Below, piece after piece: positions 55,200 to 62,793 of a stretch of DNA of 64,000 bases (positions within the stretch are counted from its first letter, which is position 1; each line of letters starts with the position of its first letter). The notes under the pieces were generated by a model, which saw nothing but the letters and a program-made list of their open reading frames with translations, was not told the DNA's origin and ran no database searches. The DNA is from Candidatus Thiodiazotropha sp. 'RUGA' (GTDB taxonomy: Bacteria > Pseudomonadota > Gammaproteobacteria > Chromatiales > Chromatiaceae). Position numbers and translations under genes: made by a program. Location: contig JAEPDS010000018.1 in the NCBI GenBank assembly GCA_016842065.1, positions 1 to 64,000 on the forward strand, in the 5' to 3' direction.

Positions 55200-57449
55200 A
55201 TGGCACTTGATCTCAAAATCACACTAAAAGCCATTACCAGCGGCTTAAAATCAGGACTAAAGTCTGCTGAGGGTGCAGTCCAATCGTTCTCCCGAAAAAT
55301 CAAGAATATCGATGGCAGTGCTGGATTCTCAAAGACCAAATTAGCTGTCGATAAACTGAAACTCAGTGTTGGAGCAGCTGCGGGGAATATCGCACAACTC
55401 AATACCCGCGTGAAGGAAGCAACCACCGCAGGAGGCGCGCTTGGTGGCGCATTAAGGCTGATTAGCGGCATTGCTATTGTTAATTGGTTCAAAGAGGCGG
55501 CAACTGGTGCACAGTCTCTGTATGAAGGCTTTAAGGTCATCACTGGCAGCAGCACCAAAGCTAGAGAGGAGCTGGACTATGTGAGGCGCGTAGCCACCCA
55601 ACTGGGCCTGCCATTAAAACAAGCCGGGAACGCCTACCTGTCCCTTGCAGCCGCGGCAAAAGGCACCACCCTGGAAGGTGAGGCCAGCCGGCAGATATTC
55701 GAGGCCGTATCGCTCGCCATGGGCAAACTGGGCAAGAGCAGCGCGGACACCGAAGGCGCTCTCCTGGCCATTCAGCAGATGATATCGAAGGGGAAGGTAT
55801 CCGCGGAAGAATTGAGAGGACAGCTTGGTGAACGTCTGCCTGGCGCATTCCAGGCCGCGGCCAGAGCGATCGGCGCCACTACCCAAGAGCTTGATGATAT
55901 GCTGAAGGCAGGTGAGCTGACAGCCGAAGAGCTACTTCCCAAGCTTACTGTGGAACTCAACAACCTCTACAACGATGGAAAACGAATTGAGACCTTCAGT
56001 GCCTCCTGGAATAGATTAAAAAACTCCATATCAACAGCCTTTTCGGCAGTAAACGAGTCAACAGGGGCAATGAACGTACTTGGCCGAGCAATGGAAGCAG
56101 TTGGGTCAGGCGTCTCTCTGTTATCTGTGGGCTTTGTAACCCTGATCGAGAAGATCAAGGGTGCTACCCAGATGGTGAAAGCATTCTTTGATGCTGCAAC
56201 CTCAAGGGATACATCAATCTCTGATGCACTTCAAAAAACCCGAAAAGCCTGGATTGAGTCAGAGCAAGCCATTCGCAAAGCAGCAGATTCTGCCTTCAAT
56301 GCGGATATTAACCTGTCAAAACTTGGCACAACGACCAAAGAGACAGGAATCAAGGTTATTCAACTTGGGAATGCTGCCTCTTCTGCCAAATCCGACTTAA
56401 AAAGTCTTTCAGATTCAACAAAAGATTTGAAAGATGCCTCCAACAAAACAGGCGATGAAACTGTAAAACTGGCTGAAAATGTCAATGAACTGGCCAAACA
56501 ATATCGAGAGGGCAAAATAAACGCGGATGCCTTCCTGGCTGGCGTTAAGAAACACTCCACAATCGCTGAAGATGTCTCCAAGGGATATAAGCGTGCAAGT
56601 GGTGCCGCAGCAGGGTACGGGCAGGCTGTGCAGAACTCAGAACAGCAAGCTGCTGCAGCCAGAGCACAGGGCTTGTCAGGATTCGCCAATTTCTGGAAGC
56701 GGGTTTATGACACTTATCACGGCATCAGCGCTGCAGCCGGCGCGGCCTATGATTCCCTGTTTGAGAAATTCAAACGGATGGGGGTTGCAGCTAAGGATTA
56801 TCACTATGTCTTGAAGACAACCCACGACTTTCTCGAAAAACTTGATGTCAGGATTAAAGACTGGGCAAAAGGCGCTCAGGGGTATGGTGATAGCTTAAGA
56901 GGAGTCATCGCCAACGCCACAAGAGCGATCGGCAACATGAAGGTACTCGATGCTCAAAAGCTCAACCAGCTACGCCAACAGATCGGAGCAGCCAGGGCGG
57001 CATTGAGAGGATTGAACGATGACGCCAGAGCGACGTTAAGCAGCATCAGACAGGAACTTGCCGAGTTACAGGGTGATGTACTTGGTGCAGAGCAATTGCG
57101 GTATCAGCAGCGACGTGAGGCGCTTCAATCTCAGCTTCAGAATTTAATACGGCAAGGTGCAACCGAAGGAGCAGCTGATATCAGGGCTGCACTTGCAGCG
57201 CTACAGACCGCTCACAACATCAGAATGCAACAGCTTAGAGCGGAACAGGCCGAACAGGGCAACTCAACTACACCAGGCGCTGCACCTCTTCCACCACAGC
57301 GCAATAACTTCGGTGAGGGGCTTACCAATAACCTCGTTGAAGTTCGATTCAATACAGGCTCCGGGATTGGGACATCCGGGTACTTTCCGCAAGATGGTGT
57401 AGGCGATTTCTTACAAATGCTGCAAGACGCAGGAGCAACGACAGAATGA
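55200..57449 (+). CDS. phage tape measure protein
   Basis: A 749-residue protein with the tape measure domain (about 85-260: EELDYVRRVATQLGLPLKQA and KVSAEELRGQLGERLPGAFQ) followed by alanine-, lysine- and glutamine-rich helices. A proline-rich end precedes the C-terminus. Tape measure proteins determine tail length in long-tailed phages. The ATG at 55200 has GGGAG 7 nt upstream. It directly follows the portal fusion, whereas capsid and tail tube genes would normally come between. Confidence 0.87.
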   Translation: MALDLKITLKAITSGLKSGLKSAEGAVQSFSRKIKNIDGSAGFSKTKLAVDKLKLSVGAAAGNIAQLNTRVKEATTAGGALGGALRLISGIAIVNWFKEAATGAQSLYEGFKVITGSSTKAREELDYVRRVATQLGLPLKQAGNAYLSLAAAAKGTTLEGEASRQIFEAVSLAMGKLGKSSADTEGALLAIQQMISKGKVSAEELRGQLGERLPGAFQAAARAIGATTQELDDMLKAGELTAEELLPKLTVELNNLYNDGKRIETFSASWNRLKNSISTAFSAVNESTGAMNVLGRAMEAVGSGVSLLSVGFVTLIEKIKGATQMVKAFFDAATSRDTSISDALQKTRKAWIESEQAIRKAADSAFNADINLSKLGTTTKETGIKVIQLGNAASSAKSDLKSLSDSTKDLKDASNKTGDETVKLAENVNELAKQYREGKINADAFLAGVKKHSTIAEDVSKGYKRASGAAAGYGQAVQNSEQQAAAARAQGLSGFANFWKRVYDTYHGISAAAGAAYDSLFEKFKRMGVAAKDYHYVLKTTHDFLEKLDVRIKDWAKGAQGYGDSLRGVIANATRAIGNMKVLDAQKLNQLRQQIGAARAALRGLNDDARATLSSIRQELAELQGDVLGAEQLRYQQRREALQSQLQNLIRQGATEGAADIRAALAALQTAHNIRMQQLRAEQAEQGNSTTPGAAPLPPQRNNFGEGLTNNLVEVRFNTGSGIGTSGYFPQDGVGDFLQMLQDAGATTE

Positions 57450-57736
57450 CCATTCTTGCTTTTAAACGAAGCCTACTAAACAAGCTTAATCTCAGAGCTT
57501 CAGCCCCAAGCCCTGATAATCAACAAGTGCTAGAGGGTCATTTGCAGAAATTGAGGGAGGCAAATCAGATGCTCTCTGATGTATTTCATAATAGATCAGA
57601 ATGCTACAAAAAAAACAAAGGACAAGACATTTGTGAAGTTAGTATTGCTGAAGCATTTCTTCAATCATCACTTGCTTGTGCAGAACTAGAGATAAAACTG
57701 CATGAGATCTGTAAAAAGCAGGAAATAAGCAGGTAA
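57446..57736 (+). CDS. small protein of unknown function
   Basis: A 96-residue, charged, probably helical protein with four Cys. Not recognised. It starts 4 nt inside the tape measure gene and its stop overlaps the start of the next gene by one base, so it is a member of the same transcript. Confidence 0.65.
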   Translation: MTILAFKRSLLNKLNLRASAPSPDNQQVLEGHLQKLREANQMLSDVFHNRSECYKKNKGQDICEVSIAEAFLQSSLACAELEIKLHEICKKQEISR

Positions 57737-58146
57737 TGGCAAAATTCAAACCAGGCCAGTCAGGCAATCCGAAGGGTCGCCGCAAAGGGTCTAGCAAAGT
57801 ATCCGAATTGAGAGCCAAACTGGAGCCGCACGCCGATGATTTGATTCAAACGGCTGTCAATATGGCCCTGGGAGGCGATCTGCAGGCACTGAAGCTCTGC
57901 CTGGAACGACTACTCCCCCCACTCAGGCCACAAGCTGAAACAGTCAAACTATCCGCCCTGACAAAAGCAGAGAGCCTGTCCGATATGGGAGAGGCGATAC
58001 TCCAAGCCATAGCTGCAGGAGAGCTGCCTCCTGATGTAGGTAGAGACCTGCTGACCGCGATAGCCGCACAGATGCAGATAACAGAAGGCGATGAGTTACA
58101 GAAGCGGCTGGAGTCACTGGAGGGTATGACCATTGACCAGAAGTGA
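57736..58146 (+). CDS. DUF5681-family protein
   Basis: A 136-residue protein with the hallmark KPGQSGNPKGRRKGSSK start of the DUF5681 family, followed by helical regions (LMALGGDLQALKLCLERLLP-like). DUF5681 proteins occur in phages and integrative elements and have been placed near small terminase subunits; function is not established. It overlaps the flanking genes. Confidence 0.82.
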   Translation: MAKFKPGQSGNPKGRRKGSSKVSELRAKLEPHADDLIQTAVNMALGGDLQALKLCLERLLPPLRPQAETVKLSALTKAESLSDMGEAILQAIAAGELPPDVGRDLLTAIAAQMQITEGDELQKRLESLEGMTIDQK

Positions 58147-58327
58147 GCTTAAACGACGCATCAAGGCGGCTGAGGATCAATATCAAAAGTCACTAAGTTC
58201 GATGACAGAGGATGAGCTAAATCAGCGGATTCAATACATCCTGGACAAGCTCAGTCTTCCCCACCCCATAGATGCATCATCGATGACCGCCGATGAAATC
58301 AATGACGCTGTAAGTGATTATATGTAA
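58133..58327 (+). CDS. small acidic protein
   Basis: A 64-residue helical protein starting at TTG within the end of the DUF5681 gene. It contains the repeat-like SSMTEDELNQRI and SSMTADEINDAV. Not recognised; expression is probable from the tight packing. Confidence 0.5.
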   Translation: MTRSELKRRIKAAEDQYQKSLSSMTEDELNQRIQYILDKLSLPHPIDASSMTADEINDAVSDYM

Positions 58328-58382
58328 AGCATTAATTTACAGTATTGGTAAGCATCAGTTGGTCCTCTTTTGGCTAACAATG

Positions 58383-58398
58383 GGTTATAACTATAACC
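58383..58398. promoter_or_regulatory. palindromic operator-like site
   Basis: GGTTATA-AC-TATAACC, a 16-bp dyad with 7-bp arms, about 25 nt before the start of the next gene. The TATAAC half also resembles a -10 box. A repressor of the element could bind here. Confidence 0.55.
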
Positions 58399-58423
58399 AC
58401 ACTACTGAACAAAGGAGACCATT

Positions 58424-58642
58424 ATGACCAACCTATCCCAACGTAAATCTGAATCCATCGAAAGAGCAGCTGCAGGCATTCATGGTATTGCTAAAGTTCT
58501 GGGTCAAATAGATGAGAATGATGTTCCCGTCATTGATAATCCAGTGACCAGAGGAGCTCTTCTGTATGCTGTAGAAGAATTATCTTCCTCAATAGAAAGT
58601 AATGCGGAAGACCTTACAGGGTACCTTCAGGCTTCTAAATAG
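58424..58642 (+). CDS. small protein of unknown function
   Basis: A 72-residue acidic soluble protein (SESIERAAAGIHGIAKVLGQ) with a strong AAAGGAGACC ribosome binding site. Not recognised. It begins a new unit behind the palindrome at 58383-58398. Confidence 0.65.
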   Translation: MTNLSQRKSESIERAAAGIHGIAKVLGQIDENDVPVIDNPVTRGALLYAVEELSSSIESNAEDLTGYLQASK

Positions 58643-58696
58643 AGTTCATTTCTTGGTATAGTGATTTTTATAACCAAAAAATATGGAGATATTCCT

Positions 58697-59173
58697 GTGA
58701 AATGGATCATTCCCTTTCTAGCTTCCACTCTCCCCCTCCTCGCTCAGGCAGAAATCTATAAATGCCTGGATGAACATGGCAAGCCTACCTTCAGCCAACG
58801 GCCCTGTGGTGACGCTGCAGAGGTTATTACAGTAAAGCCACAGAAGCAGTCCGACCCTACCCCTAGTTCTCGTGAGGAGTACTCAGAGCAGCTTGAGGCG
58901 ATCAGCACCAGGACAGAGATCAAGAAGCTGGAAAGGGAAATCACCAAACTCAAAGCCCGGAAGCGTAGTCTTACCAGAAAAATGGATGCAGAGCTGGCAG
59001 CACTCAGACAAAAGAAACTCTACGCAAGAAACAACCTTGCTGGAGCAACCTGGGAAGAAAGTATTTCATCTGAGATGCAGGCTGTATCTGCCAGCTATAA
59101 GACCAAGATCCAGGCAACACAAGACCGTATAGATGAGGCAAAAGTAGACATACAAAATTTAACAACAAAATAA
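58697..59173 (+). CDS. DUF4124-domain periplasmic protein
   Basis: A 158-residue protein with a signal peptide (FLASTLPLLAQA) followed by the DUF4124 motif EIYKCLDEHGKPTFSQRPC and a long coiled coil (KLEREITKLKARKRSLTRKM). The GTG start has GGAG 8 nt upstream, and the frame would otherwise place polar residues before the signal peptide. DUF4124 proteins are common gammaproteobacterial envelope proteins of unknown function, unusual as phage cargo. Confidence 0.75.
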   Translation: MKWIIPFLASTLPLLAQAEIYKCLDEHGKPTFSQRPCGDAAEVITVKPQKQSDPTPSSREEYSEQLEAISTRTEIKKLEREITKLKARKRSLTRKMDAELAALRQKKLYARNNLAGATWEESISSEMQAVSASYKTKIQATQDRIDEAKVDIQNLTTK

Positions 59174-59196
59174 AAAGCAATTCAGAGGATCAGGAA

Positions 59197-59757
59197 ATGA
59201 AAAAAGCAATAATTCTAATGTTATTCATAATGACAGGCTGCGCAAGCACTCAATCTACATCTTATGTAGACCCTAAATATAAAAATATAAAATATAGTAA
59301 TTATTTAATTGTTACACCCAGCCTAAGCCTCGAGTACTCAAAATATCTTCAGCCAATGCTTTGCAGCAAAATTAAAGACAATGACGCCAAATGCAAAGGA
59401 GCTCTCGATCTATTCTTACCTACGAGGTCTTATGATAAGACAGCAATAGAAAAAACACTTAAGGGAAATGACTTTGATGGAGTTTTATTAATTACATATG
59501 ATTCAAACATCAATACATACAAAACGGACATAATAGAAAACACGATAACAGCCTACAGCCTGGAATCCACTAAATTGATGTACTCAAGGAATGATCTATA
59601 TAGTTACATTCTTTATGACTTAAAGACGATGGACAAAGTTATGATTGGCAGCTCAACCACCTCTGCACAAGGAATATCCTCTACGACAGATGACACATTT
59701 GCCGCAAGTATTTCAAGAGGCATTATCAAAGAACTTCAAATCAATCAATTACTATAA
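59197..59757 (+). CDS. lipoprotein of unknown function
   Basis: A 186-residue lipoprotein with short signal sequence and lipobox (LFIMTGCAS). The mature part is predicted alpha/beta (FDGVLLITYDSNINTY). No family recognised. AT-rich codon use marks the start of the cargo region. It lies 23 nt after the DUF4124 gene. Confidence 0.7.
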   Translation: MKKAIILMLFIMTGCASTQSTSYVDPKYKNIKYSNYLIVTPSLSLEYSKYLQPMLCSKIKDNDAKCKGALDLFLPTRSYDKTAIEKTLKGNDFDGVLLITYDSNINTYKTDIIENTITAYSLESTKLMYSRNDLYSYILYDLKTMDKVMIGSSTTSAQGISSTTDDTFAASISRGIIKELQINQLL

Positions 59758-59796
59758 CTCATTATCTAATTATTAATTAGCAAATATGGTGGCACT

Positions 59797-60924
59797 ATGA
59801 AAGGACAGTGGCATGGTGAATATAGCGGCAGTGAACAAGGCTATTTGATACTAAACATTGATGAAATTGAAAATCAATATTATATAAGAGCATACTTTAT
59901 TCCTAAAAATACTGATACTCCACTATTCACCTTCTATTACATCACCAATACCAACGAGCCCTTGCAAATACTGAACGTTAAGATCGACGTTGTCGACAAA
60001 TTTAATAGACTTCCTACCACATGGAAAAAGATAAAGGGACTATATCCAAATATTTCATCACCACCCGAAAATGCAAAAGTAAAAATTCTGTTTGAAAATG
60101 ATTTACTAAAACTTAACTTAAAATCCAATCGAGTTAAAGCAAAGACTAATATTGAAATTGATATAAACTTTGAATCTAGCACAAAACAAGAACTCACAGA
60201 ATCTAATATTCAATCAGAAACTATGAGTTGGAAGGAATTTAAAAATTTTGTATCAGATAATTCTAAATATAATTACTTATATAGAGGACAAAAAAAACCT
60301 TGGCCACTAACAACATCATTTCATAGAAGAGGAAGATTTGAAATGCTGAGGTTTGTTTCAAATGATGTTCAGCAGCTACATCGTAGACTCAGTGCGATGA
60401 CGACTCATTATTTTAATTTAAATAACTCAAATGAAAATGGCTCATTTTTTAATCTAATTCAACATCATGGCTACCCTACCCCGTTACTTGACTGGACACT
60501 CTCACCCTATATAGCTGCGTATTTTGCATTTAAGGACTGGCCAAAAAACCATACAGGTAGCGAGAATGTAAGAATATATATTTTTAATATAGAGGAATGG
60601 ACAAAAAACAATCAACAGATTCAACATCTTGATCCTGCCATGCTTCATTTATCACTAAGCGAATTTATTGCAATAGATAACCCAAGATTAATTACTCAGC
60701 AATCTAAAACAACTATAACAAATATCTATGATATTGAAGCATATATTCGTATGGCTGAATCCACAAAAGATGGGATATGGTATTTAAAAGCGATAGACAT
60801 CCCAGCTAATGAAAGAGAGTTTACAATCAATGAACTTAGGATTATGGGAATAACTTCAGGATCTATGTTCCCCACCTTAGATGGAGTATGTGCAGAATTG
60901 AAAGAAACTAACTTTGATGAATAG
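59797..60924 (+). CDS. FRG-domain protein
   Basis: A 375-residue protein. The N-terminal 130 residues are a beta-rich region (QWHGEYSGSEQGYLILNIDE), and residues 140-340 form an FRG domain: WKEFKNFVSD, LYRGQKKPWPLTTSFHRRG, and LIQHHGYPTPLLDWTLSPYI. FRG domains occur as cargo of mobile elements and in anti-phage and toxin contexts; their activity is unknown. Strongly AT-rich and likely acquired. The N-terminal domain may recognise a trigger. Confidence 0.82.
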   Translation: MKGQWHGEYSGSEQGYLILNIDEIENQYYIRAYFIPKNTDTPLFTFYYITNTNEPLQILNVKIDVVDKFNRLPTTWKKIKGLYPNISSPPENAKVKILFENDLLKLNLKSNRVKAKTNIEIDINFESSTKQELTESNIQSETMSWKEFKNFVSDNSKYNYLYRGQKKPWPLTTSFHRRGRFEMLRFVSNDVQQLHRRLSAMTTHYFNLNNSNENGSFFNLIQHHGYPTPLLDWTLSPYIAAYFAFKDWPKNHTGSENVRIYIFNIEEWTKNNQQIQHLDPAMLHLSLSEFIAIDNPRLITQQSKTTITNIYDIEAYIRMAESTKDGIWYLKAIDIPANEREFTINELRIMGITSGSMFPTLDGVCAELKETNFDE

Positions 60925-61568
60925 CTAGGCTTGAATTTAGAACTTTGTATAAAAATAGATCAACACAAATGTTAAAATAATAACCACCAAGTAGCTTACG
61001 CTAAAACACTAACAGCATAGAGCTAAACCATGATGGCTTAACATAGATTGTGTTGCTAAGCGAAAATATTCTGAAAATATTAGTTTTGAACTATTAATGC
61101 ACTCAGGAATTCTTATCTTATTTGTAGCTGAGGGTCTCCCAAAAGTTGGAGTGTTCATAACTCGAGATTTCTGGCTTCATGAGGGTAAAATATTTTAGGA
61201 ATATTAAATTATGATGGGCCATATTCCGGTAGTGTCACTATCGATAATGGCCCAACTAATGAAAATTTTAAGGAAAAATATGTTGTTGACAAAACAGCCA
61301 TTAAAACTAGCCAAGGCACTTTAGTTAACCAAAGTCCGTCCTCACAAGCAATCAGCTCATCTTCTGGAAACTCGTCAAGTAAAGTGGATGCTTCGGGCTA
61401 CAGGCATGCCACAGGAAGAAGAGGCTCGCACATTAAATGTATATTATCAATTGGCGTAGGTGGACATGGCCACGGTGTCTGCGACCACGAAAGTGGAGAG
61501 GTCTATGACATCATGCTCTAATGCTCTTATTACTTGTCAAAATATGAATCAAAATAACGGAGAGATTA
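60925..61568. other. AT-rich intergenic region in cargo
   Basis: About 640 bases between the FRG gene and the membrane coiled-coil gene. It holds the reading frame remnant described separately and no other supported feature. Confidence 0.5.
61189..61521 (+). pseudogene. open reading frame without start codon, likely gene remnant
   Basis: A 110-codon open frame without ATG, GTG or TTG near its beginning. It has coherent protein-like composition: SGSVTIDNGPTNENFKEKYV, a Ser/Asn-rich linker, and IGVGGHGHGVCDHESGEVYD at the end. It ends in TAA. It may be the end of a gene that lost its start, or use an atypical start. Confidence 0.45.
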
Positions 61569-62099
61569 ATGATCCCAAATTTACCGACAGATAACTTGTA
61601 TAAATTCATTGCTCTTTCTGGACTCATTGTCATGTTATTTTCAATATACATATTAGAGACTAAAACAAGTGATTTGGAGGATAAAGTATATGCAACTGAA
61701 ATTGAACAAGCTCAATTAACGATAGAAATTAAAGCACTTCAAAAGAAGACTGTTGAGCTTAATGAAATTGTTAATAACACAATCAATGAACATAATGAAT
61801 GCAGCTCACAAGCAATAGATCAAATGGTAGTTAGATATTCTGATGCTGAGATCAAGAAAATGATTAATGATACAGAAGATGCTACCCTTCAAATTAATTT
61901 AAAAGTTGCTGAGAAGAAGATAACATTAAAACGACAAACCCAACTAATCAATCAACTTAGAGATTTATTATTTTTGGGTAGAATTTATATATGGTTTGGT
62001 TTTCTAGTATCTATATTTGGCTTTACGCTATGGTATTACAGAGTCCAGAGGCCACTAGATACCAAACTAAGAATGGGTGCCAAACAAGAAACAGATTAA
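61569..62099 (+). CDS. membrane coiled-coil protein
   Basis: A 176-residue protein with two membrane helices (about 10-30 and 138-158) joined by a long coiled coil (LEDKVYATEIEQAQLTIEIK to VAEKKITLKRQTQ). The ATG follows CGGAGAG. Not recognised. It is the last gene of the element and AT-rich like the FRG gene; may be part of the same cargo. Confidence 0.7.
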   Translation: MIPNLPTDNLYKFIALSGLIVMLFSIYILETKTSDLEDKVYATEIEQAQLTIEIKALQKKTVELNEIVNNTINEHNECSSQAIDQMVVRYSDAEIKKMINDTEDATLQINLKVAEKKITLKRQTQLINQLRDLLFLGRIYIWFGFLVSIFGFTLWYYRVQRPLDTKLRMGAKQETD

Positions 62100-62348
62100 G
62101 GGAGATTGGCCGTTTCCTGCCTGCATAATGGGCCATGCATTAGGTCTGCTTTTGCGAAATAAACCCTGGGTAGCTCTCACCGTTGTCAGGCTAACTAAGA
62201 TCCTATTTTCAATCATGTCCTATCAAGCCTAAACTTCTGCAGACAGAGAAGGCATCAACCAAACCGTACTAGTGCTAACTTTAGACAAGGCTGCACATAC
62301 GGTTATGGAGCGCCAGCACATCTCAGAGGGGTGATAATTTGGAATTAG

Positions 62349-62407
62349 TACGTAATTACACACGGGATTACGTACTGAGAATTGGTGTTACGTACTGGAT
62401 ACGTACT
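62349..62407. promoter_or_regulatory. candidate integrase arm sites, right
   Basis: Four copies of TACGTA, three of them extended to TACGTACT, begin at 62349, 62369, 62389 and 62400: steps of 20, 20 and 11 nt. They lie 45-100 nt inside the right attachment site and share the unit with the left cluster at 47773-47791. Confidence 0.65.
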
Positions 62408-62450
62408 ACATGATCTTGGAGCCAGGAAATGACCTAAGTCATTGAAATGT

Positions 62451-62496
62451 ATGGCGTCCCCAAGGGGAGTCGAACCCCTGTTACCGGCGTGAAAGG
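62451..62496. repeat. right attachment site (within tRNA-Glu)
   Basis: The 46-bp partner of the left site; it covers the 3' half of the intact tRNA-Glu gene plus one base. Integration therefore preserved the tRNA. Confidence 0.93.
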
Positions 62497-62527
62497 CCAG
62501 TGTCCTAGGCCTCTAGACGATGGGGAC
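62452..62527 (-). tRNA. tRNA-Glu (TTC anticodon)
   Basis: A 76-nt tRNA with encoded CCA. Acceptor strands GTCCCCA and TGGGGAC pair, the anticodon loop is CTTTCAC with anticodon TTC, and the T arm has GGTTCGACTCC. It lies on the minus strand, with its 3' end facing the element. Confidence 0.96.
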
Positions 62528-62793
62528 AGGACTTTACAAAGACACCCTAAATGGGCAATCACTTGCAAAGTGGAGCGCGAAATCTACGGCACTTTGATGA
62601 CGCTGTCAAGGTTTATCTACCGCACACAGAATATGAAACAGGAATTAATCCATTCTGTCGCCAGGCGAGCCAAAGAAACCCTTCGACCGAAAACGGTGAC
62701 CCAATCTAAATCACAAGATATTCAGTAACTTGGAATCAGTCCTCATACCTTCCTGGCCTACCCCACAGGCGTACCGCCTGCTGACCAGCACAC

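Larger units (their letters stand above)
47595..62496. mobile_element. 14.9-kb integrative element in tRNA-Glu
   Basis: Bounded by 46-bp direct repeats equal to the 3' end of tRNA-Glu (47595-47640 and 62451-62496). It encodes integrase, excisionase-like protein, a replication initiator-like protein, a DnaB-type helicase, coiled-coil proteins, a portal/head-morphogenesis fusion, a tape measure protein, DUF5681 and small proteins, then AT-rich cargo. Terminase large subunit, major capsid, tail tube and lysis genes are not recognisable. All genes face right, as one or few transcripts. It could be a phage satellite or a reduced prophage. Confidence 0.88.
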
